From JADCGM01 sp943368345 (GTDB lineage Bacteria > Pseudomonadota > Alphaproteobacteria > Sphingomonadales > Sphingomonadaceae): 64,000 bases of DNA. The translations under genes were made by a program, and so were the position numbers. Of the stretch, positions 34,806 to 43,425 are shown one piece after another. The stretch covers positions 1-64,000 of the forward strand of contig CALRKY020000010.1 of the NCBI GenBank assembly GCA_943368345.1, in the 5' to 3' direction. Every line of letters starts with the position of its first letter. Position 1 is the stretch's first letter. The notes under the pieces are model-generated. The model ran no database searches, was not told the DNA's origin, and was given only the letters and a program-made list of their open reading frames with translations.

Positions 34806-35132
34806 TTAGGCGAACAATGTCGCAACCTTTGCCAGGACGTCATCCAGTTGCGCCGGAGATAGGCTGTCCACTTTGCGACCGCCTCGCTCCGCGATGTCGA
34901 GAACACGCGGTTGATCGCAGCGAACCAGCCCTGTCGTTCTGATTCCGGAAATCTCCACACTGAATCCGATGCGGCGGGCAAACTCCCCGCCGTTGGTGAT
35001 CGGAAGGACGACGGGGAGCTTCGTCACGACGTTGAATTCTGTCGGAGATACAATGAGAACCGGCCGATGCCCTTGTTTCTCCCGGCCGTGGGTGGGGTTT
35101 AACGATACCATGTAAATGTCACCGCGTTTCAC
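34806..35132 (-). CDS. MazF/PemK-family endoribonuclease toxin
   Basis: The protein has 108 residues from GTG 35132, overlapping the antitoxin stop by four bases; the frame open to 35189 lies inside the antitoxin gene. MazF landmarks: VKRGDIYMVSLNPTHGREKQGHRPVLIVS (loop with catalytic Arg), LPVVLPITNGG, TTGLVRCDQPRVLDI. MazF/ChpB toxins cut single-stranded mRNA at short sequences. It forms a module with the AbrB-type antitoxin encoded just before it. The order antitoxin-toxin and the overlap are standard for type II systems. Confidence 0.9.
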   Translation of the reverse strand: MKRGDIYMVSLNPTHGREKQGHRPVLIVSPTEFNVVTKLPVVLPITNGGEFARRIGFSVEISGIRTTGLVRCDQPRVLDIAERGGRKVDSLSPAQLDDVLAKVATLFA

Positions 35133-35386
35133 AGGATTTCCCTGCCGACTGCGGGAGCGTCGAGCCACTCCCGATCGTCGGACGACCAAGTCTGATCATA
35201 GTCAGAATTCGCCAGAAGCTCGCTCAGGGTATAGCTCGGCCTCGGTGCAGCTTCGACAACAAGTCGTCCGCGATCTACGGCCAATCCAACGGGAGTACCC
35301 GCTTTCAGTTGGAGCAAATCGAGCAAAGCCGGAGGCACAGCCAACATGACCGAGCCACCAACTTTTCGGAGATTGGTCAAATGCAT
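35129..35386 (-). CDS. AbrB/MazE-type antitoxin
   Basis: The 85-residue protein starts at ATG 35386 behind GAGG. Residues 1-48 form a swapped-hairpin AbrB DNA-binding domain (LRKVGGSVMLAVPPALLDLL, VGLAVDRGRLVVEAA). Residues 50-85 are the disordered toxin-binding tail (SYTLSELLANSDYDQTW). It should neutralise the toxin and repress its own promoter through the inverted repeat at 35399-35426, 13 bases upstream of its start. Confidence 0.9.
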   Translation of the reverse strand: MHLTNLRKVGGSVMLAVPPALLDLLQLKAGTPVGLAVDRGRLVVEAAPRPSYTLSELLANSDYDQTWSSDDREWLDAPAVGREIL

Positions 35387-35398
35387 GCAGCCATCCTC

Positions 35399-35426
35399 AT
35401 CTAGTTATATTTTTGTATAACCAGAT
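35399..35426. promoter_or_regulatory. Inverted-repeat operator of the toxin-antitoxin module
   Basis: ATCT-A-GTTATA (35399-35409) and TATAAC-C-AGAT (35416-35426) are 11-base inverted arms with one mismatch, separated by TTTTTG. The repeat is AT-rich and sits where the antitoxin promoter should be. It is the expected target of the antitoxin-toxin complex. Confidence 0.7.
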
Positions 35427-35474
35427 GACCTGGTGAGAGCAAGTCGCACGGCAGCGTCGATGAGGCGTAACCTC

Positions 35475-36260
35475 CTATCGAATCGCAAAATTATGCCCGA
35501 GCGGTCCGTGTCCTGCGCCCAATTGGGGGGCGGCTTTGATGGCGGTGCGGACGTAGGTGCGGGCTTGCGCGACGGCGTCGCTCAGCGTCTGGCCTTGCGC
35601 CAGCGCGGTGGCGATTGCGCTGGCCAGCGTGCAGCCGGTGCCATGGGTGTGGCGGCTGCGGATGCGGGGGGCTGTGAACCGTTGCTCGAAATCCGGAGTG
35701 AGCAGCCAATCGACAACTTCCTCGCCGTCCAGATGGCCGCCCTTGACCAGCACGGCGCGGACACCGGTTGACACAAGTGCGCGGCCGGCGGCCAAGGCGT
35801 CGGCCTCGGTCTCGATGGTGCGCCCCGTCAGTGTCGCCAGCTCCGGGATATTGGGCGTTAGCACTGCCGCCAGCGGCAGCAGTCTGTCGATCATCGCCTG
35901 ATGCGCGCTATCATCCAGAAGCGCCGCGCCGCCCTTCGCAACCATGACCGGATCGAGCACAACCGGGATGTTGGCGTCGGCGAGTACATCCGCCACCGCT
36001 GCAATCATCGCCGCCGAGCCGAGCATCCCGATCTTGACGATGTCCGCGCCGATATCGTCGATCACCGCGCGCATTTGGGCCTGCACGAAAGCCGGGGGAA
36101 CCGGCAATATACCGGATACGCCAAGACTATTCTGGACGGTGAGAGCTGTCACGGCAGTCGCCGCGTAGCCACCCAGCATGGTGACGGTCTTGACGTCGGC
36201 CTGAATGCCGGCCCCGCCGCCGGAATCGGAGCCAGCGACGATCAGGACCCGGGCGATCAT
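35475..36260 (-). CDS. thiD: Hydroxymethylpyrimidine/phosphomethylpyrimidine kinase
   Basis: The 261-residue ribokinase-fold protein has GSDSGGGAGIQADVKT at the N-terminus, KIGMLGSAAMI, LDPVMVAKGGAALLDD, LTPNIPELATLTG and the catalytic RHTHGTGCTLASAIATALA. ThiD phosphorylates HMP twice for thiamine synthesis. It overlaps glmM by four bases on the minus strand, so it is the second gene of a two-gene operon. No TPP riboswitch precedes it, as expected for a gene translated from the glmM message. Confidence 0.95.
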   Translation of the reverse strand: MIARVLIVAGSDSGGGAGIQADVKTVTMLGGYAATAVTALTVQNSLGVSGILPVPPAFVQAQMRAVIDDIGADIVKIGMLGSAAMIAAVADVLADANIPVVLDPVMVAKGGAALLDDSAHQAMIDRLLPLAAVLTPNIPELATLTGRTIETEADALAAGRALVSTGVRAVLVKGGHLDGEEVVDWLLTPDFEQRFTAPRIRSRHTHGTGCTLASAIATALAQGQTLSDAVAQARTYVRTAIKAAPQLGAGHGPLGHNFAIR

Positions 36261-37594
36261 GCTGCCTGCCGGACGGCCTCGCAGATGCTGTCGACCACTG
36301 CGACGACAAGGGCTTCGTCCTCCCCTTCGGCCATGACTCTGATCAACGGTTCGGTGCCGGACGGTCGGATGACGAGGCGGCCCGAGCCGTTCAGTCGCGC
36401 CTCTCCGTCGGCAATCGAGGCGATGACTGTCGCATTATCCAAAGGCTTGCCGCCATCGAACCGGACATTCTTCAAGACCTGCGGCAGCGGTTCAAACTTG
36501 CGGAGCGCGACGCTCGCGGGCTGGCCGCTGTCGAGCAGGCAGGTCAGGATCTGGAGCGCCGCGACCAGCCCGTCGCCGGTGGTCGCATAGTCCGAAAGGA
36601 TAATGTGTCCCGATTGCTCGCCGCCGACATTATGGCCTTTCCTCCGCATCGCCTCGAGGACATGGCGATCGCCGACCTTGGTGCGCTCCAGTTTCAAACC
36701 CTGGCTGGTCAGAAACCGCTCCAGACCGAGGTTAGACATCACGGTGGCGACCAGTCCGCCCCCGGTCAGCCGTCCCGATTTGGCCCAACTCGCGGTGATC
36801 GCCGCCATCAACTGGTCCCCGTCAACAATGTCGCCCCGCTCGTCGACGACGATCAGGCGGTCGGCATCACCGTCGAGCGCAATCCCGATATCAGCACCGA
36901 CCTCGCGGACCTTGGCCTGCAGGGCGGCAGGATGGGTTGAGCCGACATGATCATTGATGTTGAAGCCGTTGGGATCAACGCCGATGGCCGTCACCTCAGC
37001 GCCCAGTTCCCACAAAGCGGTCGGTGCGACGACGTAGGACGCGCCGTGCGCACAATCGACAACGACCTTCAGGCCGTCGAGCCGAAGGCGGTCAGGGAAG
37101 GTGGATTTGGCGAAGTGGATATACCGGCCCCGCGCATCCTCAATCTTCCGCGACCGCCCGATTTGACTGGCTTTGGCAAGTCGGGGGGGGTGATCGAGCA
37201 ACGCCTCAATCGACAGTTCCGCGTCATCGTCGAGCTTGAACCCGTCCGGCCCGAACAATTTGATCCCGTTGTCGTGATACGGGTTATGGCTGGCCGAAAT
37301 CATGACGCCAAGATCAGCGCGCATGGACCTAGCCAACAATGCCACCGCCGGCGTAGGAAGCGGCCCGGTCATCACAACATCCATGCCGACCGAGGTAAAC
37401 CCGGCGATCAGCGCTGATTCAACCATGTAGCCGCTGAGGCGTGTGTCTTTGCCGATGACGACACGATGCTTGTGGGCACCACGCAGGAAATAAGCACCGG
37501 CCGCCTGGCCGATCCGCATGGCCATTTCCGGCGTCATCGCGCCCTTGTTGGTCAGGCCGCGTATGCCGTCGGTCCCGAAATATTTTCGTCCCAT
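36257..37594 (-). CDS. glmM: Phosphoglucosamine mutase
   Basis: The 445-residue protein begins KYFGTDGIRGLTNKG (FGTDGIRG is the GlmM signature), with active serine loop GVMISASHNPYHDNGIK, metal loop ALDGDADRLIVVDE, GEQSGHIILSDY and the phosphate-binding VIRPSGTEPLIRVMAEG. It converts glucosamine-6-phosphate to glucosamine-1-phosphate for UDP-GlcNAc and thus peptidoglycan and LPS. It is clearly distinct from the PgmG-type mutase at 32.1 kb. Confidence 0.97.
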   Translation of the reverse strand: MGRKYFGTDGIRGLTNKGAMTPEMAMRIGQAAGAYFLRGAHKHRVVIGKDTRLSGYMVESALIAGFTSVGMDVVMTGPLPTPAVALLARSMRADLGVMISASHNPYHDNGIKLFGPDGFKLDDDAELSIEALLDHPPRLAKASQIGRSRKIEDARGRYIHFAKSTFPDRLRLDGLKVVVDCAHGASYVVAPTALWELGAEVTAIGVDPNGFNINDHVGSTHPAALQAKVREVGADIGIALDGDADRLIVVDERGDIVDGDQLMAAITASWAKSGRLTGGGLVATVMSNLGLERFLTSQGLKLERTKVGDRHVLEAMRRKGHNVGGEQSGHIILSDYATTGDGLVAALQILTCLLDSGQPASVALRKFEPLPQVLKNVRFDGGKPLDNATVIASIADGEARLNGSGRLVIRPSGTEPLIRVMAEGEDEALVVAVVDSICEAVRQAA

Positions 37595-37694
37595 GCTCCC
37601 CCCGGACGCTGAACGCCTTCAACTGCCTTATAGGCAAACCACAGATTGATGCGATACGCCCTGTGACAGAATGGCCCAAAGGAAAGATGAACTG

Positions 37695-38699
37695 ATGCAG
37701 ACACGCGCGCTGGGTGGGCAGGGACTGAACGTTTCCGCCATTGGCCTTGGCTGCATGGGGATGGCCGGTCTGTCGGGGGAAACCGGCATGTACGGCGCGG
37801 TTGATACCGCAGAGGCGATTGCGACCATCCATCATGCGCTGGATATCGGCCTCAACTTTCTCGATACCGCCGAAGTCTACGGGCCCTATGGCAATGAGGA
37901 ACTGGTTGGGCAGGCCATCCGTGGTCGCCGCGCGCAGGCGGTGATTGCCACCAAATTCGGTTTCCGCATTGTCGATGGTAAAATCGTCGGGGTCGACAGC
38001 AGCCCGGGGAATATCCGCCGGGTGTGCGATGCCAGCCTGAAGCGGCTGGGGGTGGATGTCATCGACCTGTTCTACCAGCACCGGGTCGACCCTGCGGTTC
38101 CAATTGCCGAGACGGTGGGTGCGCTGTCGGAACTTGTCGCTGCGGGCAAAATCCGGTTTCTCGGGCTTTCGGAAGCCGGTCCGGACACGCTTCGCAAGGC
38201 CCACGCCGTCCACCCGATCAGCGCCCTGCAAAGCGAATATTCGCTGTGGGAGCGGACGATCGAAACCGACATTCTGCCGGTATGCCGCGAACTTGGAATC
38301 GGGCTGGTGCCGTTTTCCCCGCTCGGCCGGGGGTTTTTGACCGGCGCGGTCAGCCGGGCCGAAGACTATCCGCCAACAGACTACCGACGCCGTGACCCGC
38401 GTTACATGGGTGATAATTTCGATGCCAATATGCGGGCCGTTGCGGTCGTGCAGGCGGTGGCCGCAAGGCACGGCGCGACGTCGGCCCAGATCGCGCTCGC
38501 CTGGCTGCTGTCGCGGGGTGGGGACATTGTCCCGATCCCCGGAACCAAACGCCGCGACCGGTTGAACGAGAATGCCGGGGCCACGAATTTGACGCTGACG
38601 CCGGACGATCTGGTCGAACTGGATGCTGCGAATCCGGTCGGGGCCACAGCCGGTGAGCGATATGGCAGTGCCGCGATGATGGCGATGGTCAGGCTTTGA
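37695..38699 (+). CDS. Aldo/keto reductase (AKR13-like)
   Basis: The protein has 334 residues from ATG 37695 (GGAAAG upstream); ATG 37671 would add eight residues. AKR motifs: LGCMGMAGLSGE, LDTAEVYGPYGNEELVG (catalytic Asp-Tyr), VIATKFGF (Lys), DLFYQHRVDP (His) and the NADPH site IPGTKRRDRLNENAGA. Its GLSEAGPDTLRKAHAVHPISALQSEYSLW segment is typical of the YakC/AKR13 group. It probably reduces an aldehyde or ketone with NADPH. It is transcribed alone, divergent from glmM. Confidence 0.9.
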   Translation: MQTRALGGQGLNVSAIGLGCMGMAGLSGETGMYGAVDTAEAIATIHHALDIGLNFLDTAEVYGPYGNEELVGQAIRGRRAQAVIATKFGFRIVDGKIVGVDSSPGNIRRVCDASLKRLGVDVIDLFYQHRVDPAVPIAETVGALSELVAAGKIRFLGLSEAGPDTLRKAHAVHPISALQSEYSLWERTIETDILPVCRELGIGLVPFSPLGRGFLTGAVSRAEDYPPTDYRRRDPRYMGDNFDANMRAVAVVQAVAARHGATSAQIALAWLLSRGGDIVPIPGTKRRDRLNENAGATNLTLTPDDLVELDAANPVGATAGERYGSAAMMAMVRL

Positions 38700-38746
38700 C
38701 CGGTTAACCATTGCTCTGACCGGGAAATTTCCGTCATATTGGCCGG

Positions 38747-40849
38747 ATGTTGCGCCAGTATGAGCTTGTTGAGCGGGTCAAGGCCTATGACCCGGACGCG
38801 GATGAGGACCTCCTCAACCGGGCCTATGTCTTTTCGATGAAGGCTCACGGCGCCCAGCTTCGTGCATCCGGCGACCCGTATTTCAGCCATCCGATTGAGG
38901 TCGCGGGCATATTGACCGAGCTGAAGCTCGATGCCGAAACCATAGCGACGGCGATATTGCACGACACGATCGAGGATACGGTCGCAACCCAGGATCAGAT
39001 CGACCGGCTGTTCGGGGCCAATGTCGGTCGGCTGGTCGACGGCGTCACGAAACTGTCGCGGATCGAGACGCAGACCGAGAATGAACGGGCCGCCGAGAAT
39101 TTTCGCAAATTCCTGCTGGCCATGTCGGACGATATCCGTGTGCTGCTGGTGAAGCTGGCTGACCGGCTGCACAATATGCGGACGCTGCACCACATTCCGA
39201 AAAGCGACAAGCGCCGCCGGATCGCCCGCGAGACCATGGACATTTACGCGCCGCTCGCCGGTCGCATCGGCATGTATGAGTTCATGAACGAGCTGCAGGA
39301 GCTGGCGTTCAAGGAACTGGAACCCGAAGGCTATGCGCTGGTCACCGAGCGGCTGGCGACGCTGCGGTCGGGCGGCGGCGACATGGTCAAACGCATCACC
39401 AGCGGCCTGAAACTGCTGTTGTCCCAACACGGGATCGAAGCCGATGTCAGCGGGCGTGAAAAGCGCCCCTATTCGATCTGGGCGAAAATGTCGGAGCGCC
39501 ACATGGCATTCGAACAGCTTGCCGACGTGATGGCCTTCCGGATCATCGTGCACCAGCCGGAGGAATGTTACCTGGCGCTCGGCATATTGCATCGGCGCTG
39601 GAAGATGATCCCCGGTCGGTTCAAGGACTTCATCTCCACGCCGAAGAGCAACGGCTATAAATCGCTGCACACCACCCTCATCCACTCCGAAAATCGCCGG
39701 ATCGAGGTGCAGATTCGCACCACCGGGATGCACCGGGAAAATGAACTCGGGTTGGCGGCACACTGGGCCTACAAACAAAAATTGAACAACGGCGAACCTG
39801 ACGCCCAATATCCTTGGCTCAGCGAATTGCTCGAAATTCTCGACCATGCCGCCACGCCGGAGGAAATGTACGAACATGCCAAGCTGGCAATGTATCAGGA
39901 CAATGTTTTCTGCTTCACGCCGAAGGGCGCGCTGATCCAGCTGCCCAAGGGCGCGACGCCGGTTGATTTCGCCTATGCCCTGCACACCAACCTTGGCGAC
40001 ACGACGGTGGGGGCCAAGGTGAACGGGCGGGTGGTGCCGCTCAGAACCCGTTTGTTGAACGGCGATCAGGTCGAAATTCTGCGGTCGAAGGCGCAGGAAC
40101 CTGATCCGGCCTGGGACAGTTTCGTCATCACCGGCAAAGCGAGAGCCGCGATCCGCCGTTCGGTGCGCCACAAGCAGCGCGATGAACTGATCGAAATGGG
40201 CCTGAAGCTCTATGACGAGATCGCGTCACGGGTCACCGCACCGCTGTCGGAGGCGGCGGTTGATGCGGCGCTGAAGCGGCTGAAAATCCCGGACCGGGAA
40301 TCACTGTTCGTTGCGCTGGCCAAGCAAACGGTCACCGACGAGGCATTGCTCGGCGCGTTGCTGCCCGGGGCCAAAGTCGGCAAGCGACCGGTCAAGGATG
40401 CGCGGCAGAATGCGGCGATTTCGATCCGGGGCCTGACACCAGGTGTCGCCTTCCAGCTGGCGGATTGCTGCCACCCGATTCCCGGTGACCGGATCGTCGG
40501 TCTTCGCCGCCCCGGCACCGGCATTGAAGTCCACACCATTGATTGCACGACGCTCGAACGGGAAATCGACAGCGAGTGGCTCGACCTGTCCTGGTCGCCG
40601 GACAGCGACAGCGCCGTTGCCCGTTTGCAGGCAGTGCTGAAGAATGAACCGGGGTCGCTTGCCAGTCTGACGGCGGTGCTCGCCCAGAATGGGGCCAATA
40701 TCTACAATATCCACCTCCGCCACCGGGACCGGGCCTTCCACACCTTCTCCATCGATATTGAGGTGGACAATGTCGCGCATCTGACCGGGATCATCGCGGC
40801 CCTCCGCGCCACCGCCGCCATTACCAGCGTGGACCGCGTCAAGGCGTAG
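38747..40849 (+). CDS. rsh: Bifunctional (p)ppGpp synthetase/hydrolase
   Basis: The 700-residue protein from ATG 38747 has the full RelA/SpoT layout. The HD hydrolase domain reads GDPYFSHPIEVAGI, ILHDTIEDT and KLADRLHNMRTL. The synthetase domain has GRFKDFISTPKSNGYKSLHTTL, its RxKD motif marking a bifunctional enzyme rather than RelA alone. A TGS domain follows (VFCFTPKGALIQLPKGATPVDFAYALH), then a zinc-finger-like region and a C-terminal ACT domain. It is the stringent-response regulator and the only such gene in the window. A pyrE-pdxJ-acpS-lepB run follows 32 bases later. Confidence 0.95.
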   Translation: MLRQYELVERVKAYDPDADEDLLNRAYVFSMKAHGAQLRASGDPYFSHPIEVAGILTELKLDAETIATAILHDTIEDTVATQDQIDRLFGANVGRLVDGVTKLSRIETQTENERAAENFRKFLLAMSDDIRVLLVKLADRLHNMRTLHHIPKSDKRRRIARETMDIYAPLAGRIGMYEFMNELQELAFKELEPEGYALVTERLATLRSGGGDMVKRITSGLKLLLSQHGIEADVSGREKRPYSIWAKMSERHMAFEQLADVMAFRIIVHQPEECYLALGILHRRWKMIPGRFKDFISTPKSNGYKSLHTTLIHSENRRIEVQIRTTGMHRENELGLAAHWAYKQKLNNGEPDAQYPWLSELLEILDHAATPEEMYEHAKLAMYQDNVFCFTPKGALIQLPKGATPVDFAYALHTNLGDTTVGAKVNGRVVPLRTRLLNGDQVEILRSKAQEPDPAWDSFVITGKARAAIRRSVRHKQRDELIEMGLKLYDEIASRVTAPLSEAAVDAALKRLKIPDRESLFVALAKQTVTDEALLGALLPGAKVGKRPVKDARQNAAISIRGLTPGVAFQLADCCHPIPGDRIVGLRRPGTGIEVHTIDCTTLEREIDSEWLDLSWSPDSDSAVARLQAVLKNEPGSLASLTAVLAQNGANIYNIHLRHRDRAFHTFSIDIEVDNVAHLTGIIAALRATAAITSVDRVKA

Positions 40850-40881
40850 CGAAGCTAATTGCCCGGTGCTAAGGCAAGCCC

Positions 40882-41463
40882 ATGACACTCGACCAAATCC
40901 TTGCTGAATTTCGTGCCGCCGATGCCTTGCTCGAGGGGCATTTCATTCTGTCATCCGGCTTGCGCAGTTCGCGCTACCTGCAATGTGCGCGGGTGCTGAT
41001 GGATCCGGCGCGGGCGGAGCGCCTGTGCGCGGCACTGGCGGCGACCCTGCCACCGGACATTCGTTCCGAGGTAACGATGGTCATCGCACCGGCGATGGGT
41101 GGGCTGATCTGCGGCTATGAGCTTGCGCGCGCGTTGCGGGTGGACTCAACTTTTGTTGAGCGTCCGCAAGGGGTTTTCGAGTTGCGTCGGGGATTCTCTC
41201 TGAAACCCGGCCAAAAGGTGTTGATGATGGAGGATGTCATCACCACCGGATTGTCATCGCGGGAGGCGATCAAGGCCATTGAGGCGGCGGGTGGCAAGGT
41301 GATCGCCGGTGCGTGCCTGGTCGACCGCTCAAATGGGTCGGCGGACATCGGTGTGCCGCTGTTCTCGCTAATTCGGCTGGCGGTGCCGAGCTACACCGCC
41401 GACGCCCTGCCGCCTGAACTCGCCGCCATTCCGGCGGTAAAGCCGGGGAGCCGCGCCGCATGA
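40882..41463 (+). CDS. pyrE: Orotate phosphoribosyltransferase
   Basis: The 193-residue protein has HFILSSGLRSSRYLQ, the PRPP-binding motif VLMMEDVITTGLSSREAI and VIAPAMGGLICGYELARAL. It makes OMP from orotate and PRPP in pyrimidine synthesis. The stop overlaps the pdxJ start by four bases. The pyrE-pdxJ-acpS-lepB order is typical of sphingomonads. Confidence 0.95.
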   Translation: MTLDQILAEFRAADALLEGHFILSSGLRSSRYLQCARVLMDPARAERLCAALAATLPPDIRSEVTMVIAPAMGGLICGYELARALRVDSTFVERPQGVFELRRGFSLKPGQKVLMMEDVITTGLSSREAIKAIEAAGGKVIAGACLVDRSNGSADIGVPLFSLIRLAVPSYTADALPPELAAIPAVKPGSRAA

Positions 41464-42188
41464 ACAGGCTCCGGCTCGGCGTCAATATCGACCATGTTGC
41501 GACCATCCGGAATGCCCGGGGCGGGGGACATCCCGATCCGGTGCGGGCGGCGATCATGGCAGCGGAGGCAGGGGCCGACGGGATCACCGCCCACCTTCGC
41601 GAAGATCGGCGTCACATTACCGACGGAGACATCGACCGGTTGATGGCAGAAATCGACCTGCCGCTGAATCTGGAGATGGCGGCGACCGACGAGATGCTGG
41701 CGATTGCCCTGGCGCACCGCCCGCATGCGGCCTGTCTGGTACCCGAACGCCGCGAGGAGCGGACCACGGAAGGCGGGCTGGACGCGCATGGTCAGCACAA
41801 CCGGCTCGCCCCCATGATTGCGCGGTTGGGTGATGCGCGGATACGGGTCAGCCTGTTTGTCGAGCCAGACCGGCGGCAGATCGATGCGGCCCGGGCCATG
41901 GGTGCGCCGGTGGTCGAACTGCATGTCGGCCGATATGCCGCGCTGGAAGGCGACGCCCGGTTGCAGGAGCTGCGGCGACTGTCAGAGGCGTCGACCTATG
42001 CTGCGAGCCTTGGCATTGAAGTGCATGCCGGACACGGGCTGACGTTTGACAATGTCGGTGCAATTGCCGCCATCTCGGAACTTGCCGAACTCAACATCGG
42101 CCATTTTCTGATCGGCGAGGCGATTTTTCAGGGGCTGGCCCCAAGTGTCGCTGAAATGCGGCGGCTGATGGACGAAGCGCGGGTATGA
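41460..42188 (+). CDS. pdxJ: Pyridoxine 5'-phosphate synthase
   Basis: The 242-residue TIM-barrel protein begins LRLGVNIDHVATIRNARGG, the PdxJ signature, followed by GADGITAHLREDRRHI, NLEMAATDEM and EVHAGHGLTFDNVG near the end. It condenses aminoacetone phosphate with deoxyxylulose phosphate to form pyridoxine phosphate. Four-base overlaps with pyrE and acpS indicate coupled translation. Confidence 0.97.
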   Translation: MNRLRLGVNIDHVATIRNARGGGHPDPVRAAIMAAEAGADGITAHLREDRRHITDGDIDRLMAEIDLPLNLEMAATDEMLAIALAHRPHAACLVPERREERTTEGGLDAHGQHNRLAPMIARLGDARIRVSLFVEPDRRQIDAARAMGAPVVELHVGRYAALEGDARLQELRRLSEASTYAASLGIEVHAGHGLTFDNVGAIAAISELAELNIGHFLIGEAIFQGLAPSVAEMRRLMDEARV

Positions 42189-42589
42189 CCGTCATCGGGC
42201 TCGGCAATGACCTGTGCAATATCGACCGGATCGAAGCCTCGATCAGCCGGTTCGGCGACCGGTTCATCAACCGCATTTTCACGCCTGCGGAGATTGCCAA
42301 GGCCAACCGCCGGACGCTGACCCGCACCGCGACCTTTGCCAAGCGCTTTGCCGCCAAGGAAGCCTGCGCCAAGGCACTGGGCACCGGCCTTCGCAAGGGC
42401 GTGTTTTTCAAGGACATGGGCGTCGTCAATCTGCCATCCGGTCAACCGACCCTGGTGTTGACCGGTGGGGCGGCGGCACGGCTGGCACGGTTGACACCGG
42501 CAGGCATGATCGCCGACATCCATTTGACCATCACCGACGATCACCCCTGGGCACAGGCGGTCGTCCTCATCACGGCGAGACCTGCATGA
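42185..42589 (+). CDS. acpS: Holo-acyl carrier protein synthase
   Basis: The 134-residue protein starts at ATG 42185 with VIGLGNDLCNIDRIEAS, the AcpS magnesium motif, then RFINRIFTPAEIA and FAAKEACAKALGTG. It attaches 4'-phosphopantetheine to acyl carrier protein. It overlaps pdxJ and lepB by four bases each. Confidence 0.95.
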   Translation: MTVIGLGNDLCNIDRIEASISRFGDRFINRIFTPAEIAKANRRTLTRTATFAKRFAAKEACAKALGTGLRKGVFFKDMGVVNLPSGQPTLVLTGGAAARLARLTPAGMIADIHLTITDDHPWAQAVVLITARPA

Positions 42590-43425
42590 GCAAGCCGAAG
42601 ACGAAAACCAACTGGATCAAGGAAGCGTGGGAGCTTTTGCTGCTCGGCCTTGCCGTGCTCGGCTTTCATTCCGCCGTCGCCAAGCCATTTTATATTCCGT
42701 CGGAATCGATGCTGCCCGGGTTGCTGGTCGGTGACCGGCTGGTCGTCACCAAATGGCCCTATGGCTATAGCTATCTGTCGGTCTCCATCCCGCTGGTGAA
42801 TGCCCCGATCCTGCCGCACATGAACGGTCGGCTGTTTGGCAGTGTGCCGGAACGTGGTGACATTGTCGTGATCAAGCAACCGGTCAATCACGAGGATTAT
42901 ATCAAGCGTGTCGTCGGCCTTCCCGGTGACACCATCCAGATGGTCGGCGGCAAATTGGTGATCAACGGCATTCCGGTGAAGCGGGAGGTGTTGGCACCCG
43001 TTGAACTGGTTGAATCGCCGAACACCAGCTGTGGACGTTACCCGCAATATCAGGCGTTGCGCGCCGATGGGGTTGCGGTGTGCCGCTATCCGCAGGTCCG
43101 CGAAACCCTGCCCGGCGGGCGCAGCTTTGTGACGATTGATGCCGAGCCGGAGGGGATGTTGGATGACACCTTGCCGGTCATGGTCCCGGAAAACGCCATC
43201 TTCGTCATGGGGGACAACCGCGACAATTCCGCCGACAGCCGGGTCGATCCCAATCCGCCGGGAAATGGCATTGGCATCCTGCCGATCGAGAATGTTGTTG
43301 GCCGGGCCGAATTTATCACTTTCTCGCTCGACGGGTCGTTTCTCTTCACCAGCCCTTCGACCTGGTATCAGCAGTTCCGCTCCGGGCGGGCCTTCACCAC
43401 CCTGAGACCGGGGGATGACGGCTGA
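42586..43425 (+). CDS. lepB: Signal peptidase I
   Basis: The protein has 279 residues from ATG 42586 (ATGA overlap with acpS). One N-terminal membrane helix (about residues 14-32) precedes box B YIPSESMLPGLLVGD with catalytic Ser41. Catalytic Lys107 lies in DYIKRVVGLPGD, and box E is FVMGDNRDNSADSR. It cleaves signal peptides on the periplasmic side. The insert with two cysteines (SCGRYPQY, AVCRYPQ) between boxes D and E may form a disulfide, as in other alphaproteobacterial enzymes. Confidence 0.96.
   Translation: MSKPKTKTNWIKEAWELLLLGLAVLGFHSAVAKPFYIPSESMLPGLLVGDRLVVTKWPYGYSYLSVSIPLVNAPILPHMNGRLFGSVPERGDIVVIKQPVNHEDYIKRVVGLPGDTIQMVGGKLVINGIPVKREVLAPVELVESPNTSCGRYPQYQALRADGVAVCRYPQVRETLPGGRSFVTIDAEPEGMLDDTLPVMVPENAIFVMGDNRDNSADSRVDPNPPGNGIGILPIENVVGRAEFITFSLDGSFLFTSPSTWYQQFRSGRAFTTLRPGDDG

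Noticed and set aside
36257..36590. Plus-strand frames across thiD/glmM
   Set aside because: They are shadows of two clearly assigned minus-strand enzymes.
38402..40171. 589-residue minus-strand frame across the (p)ppGpp synthetase gene
   Set aside because: Antisense shadow with no family resemblance or ribosome-binding site.
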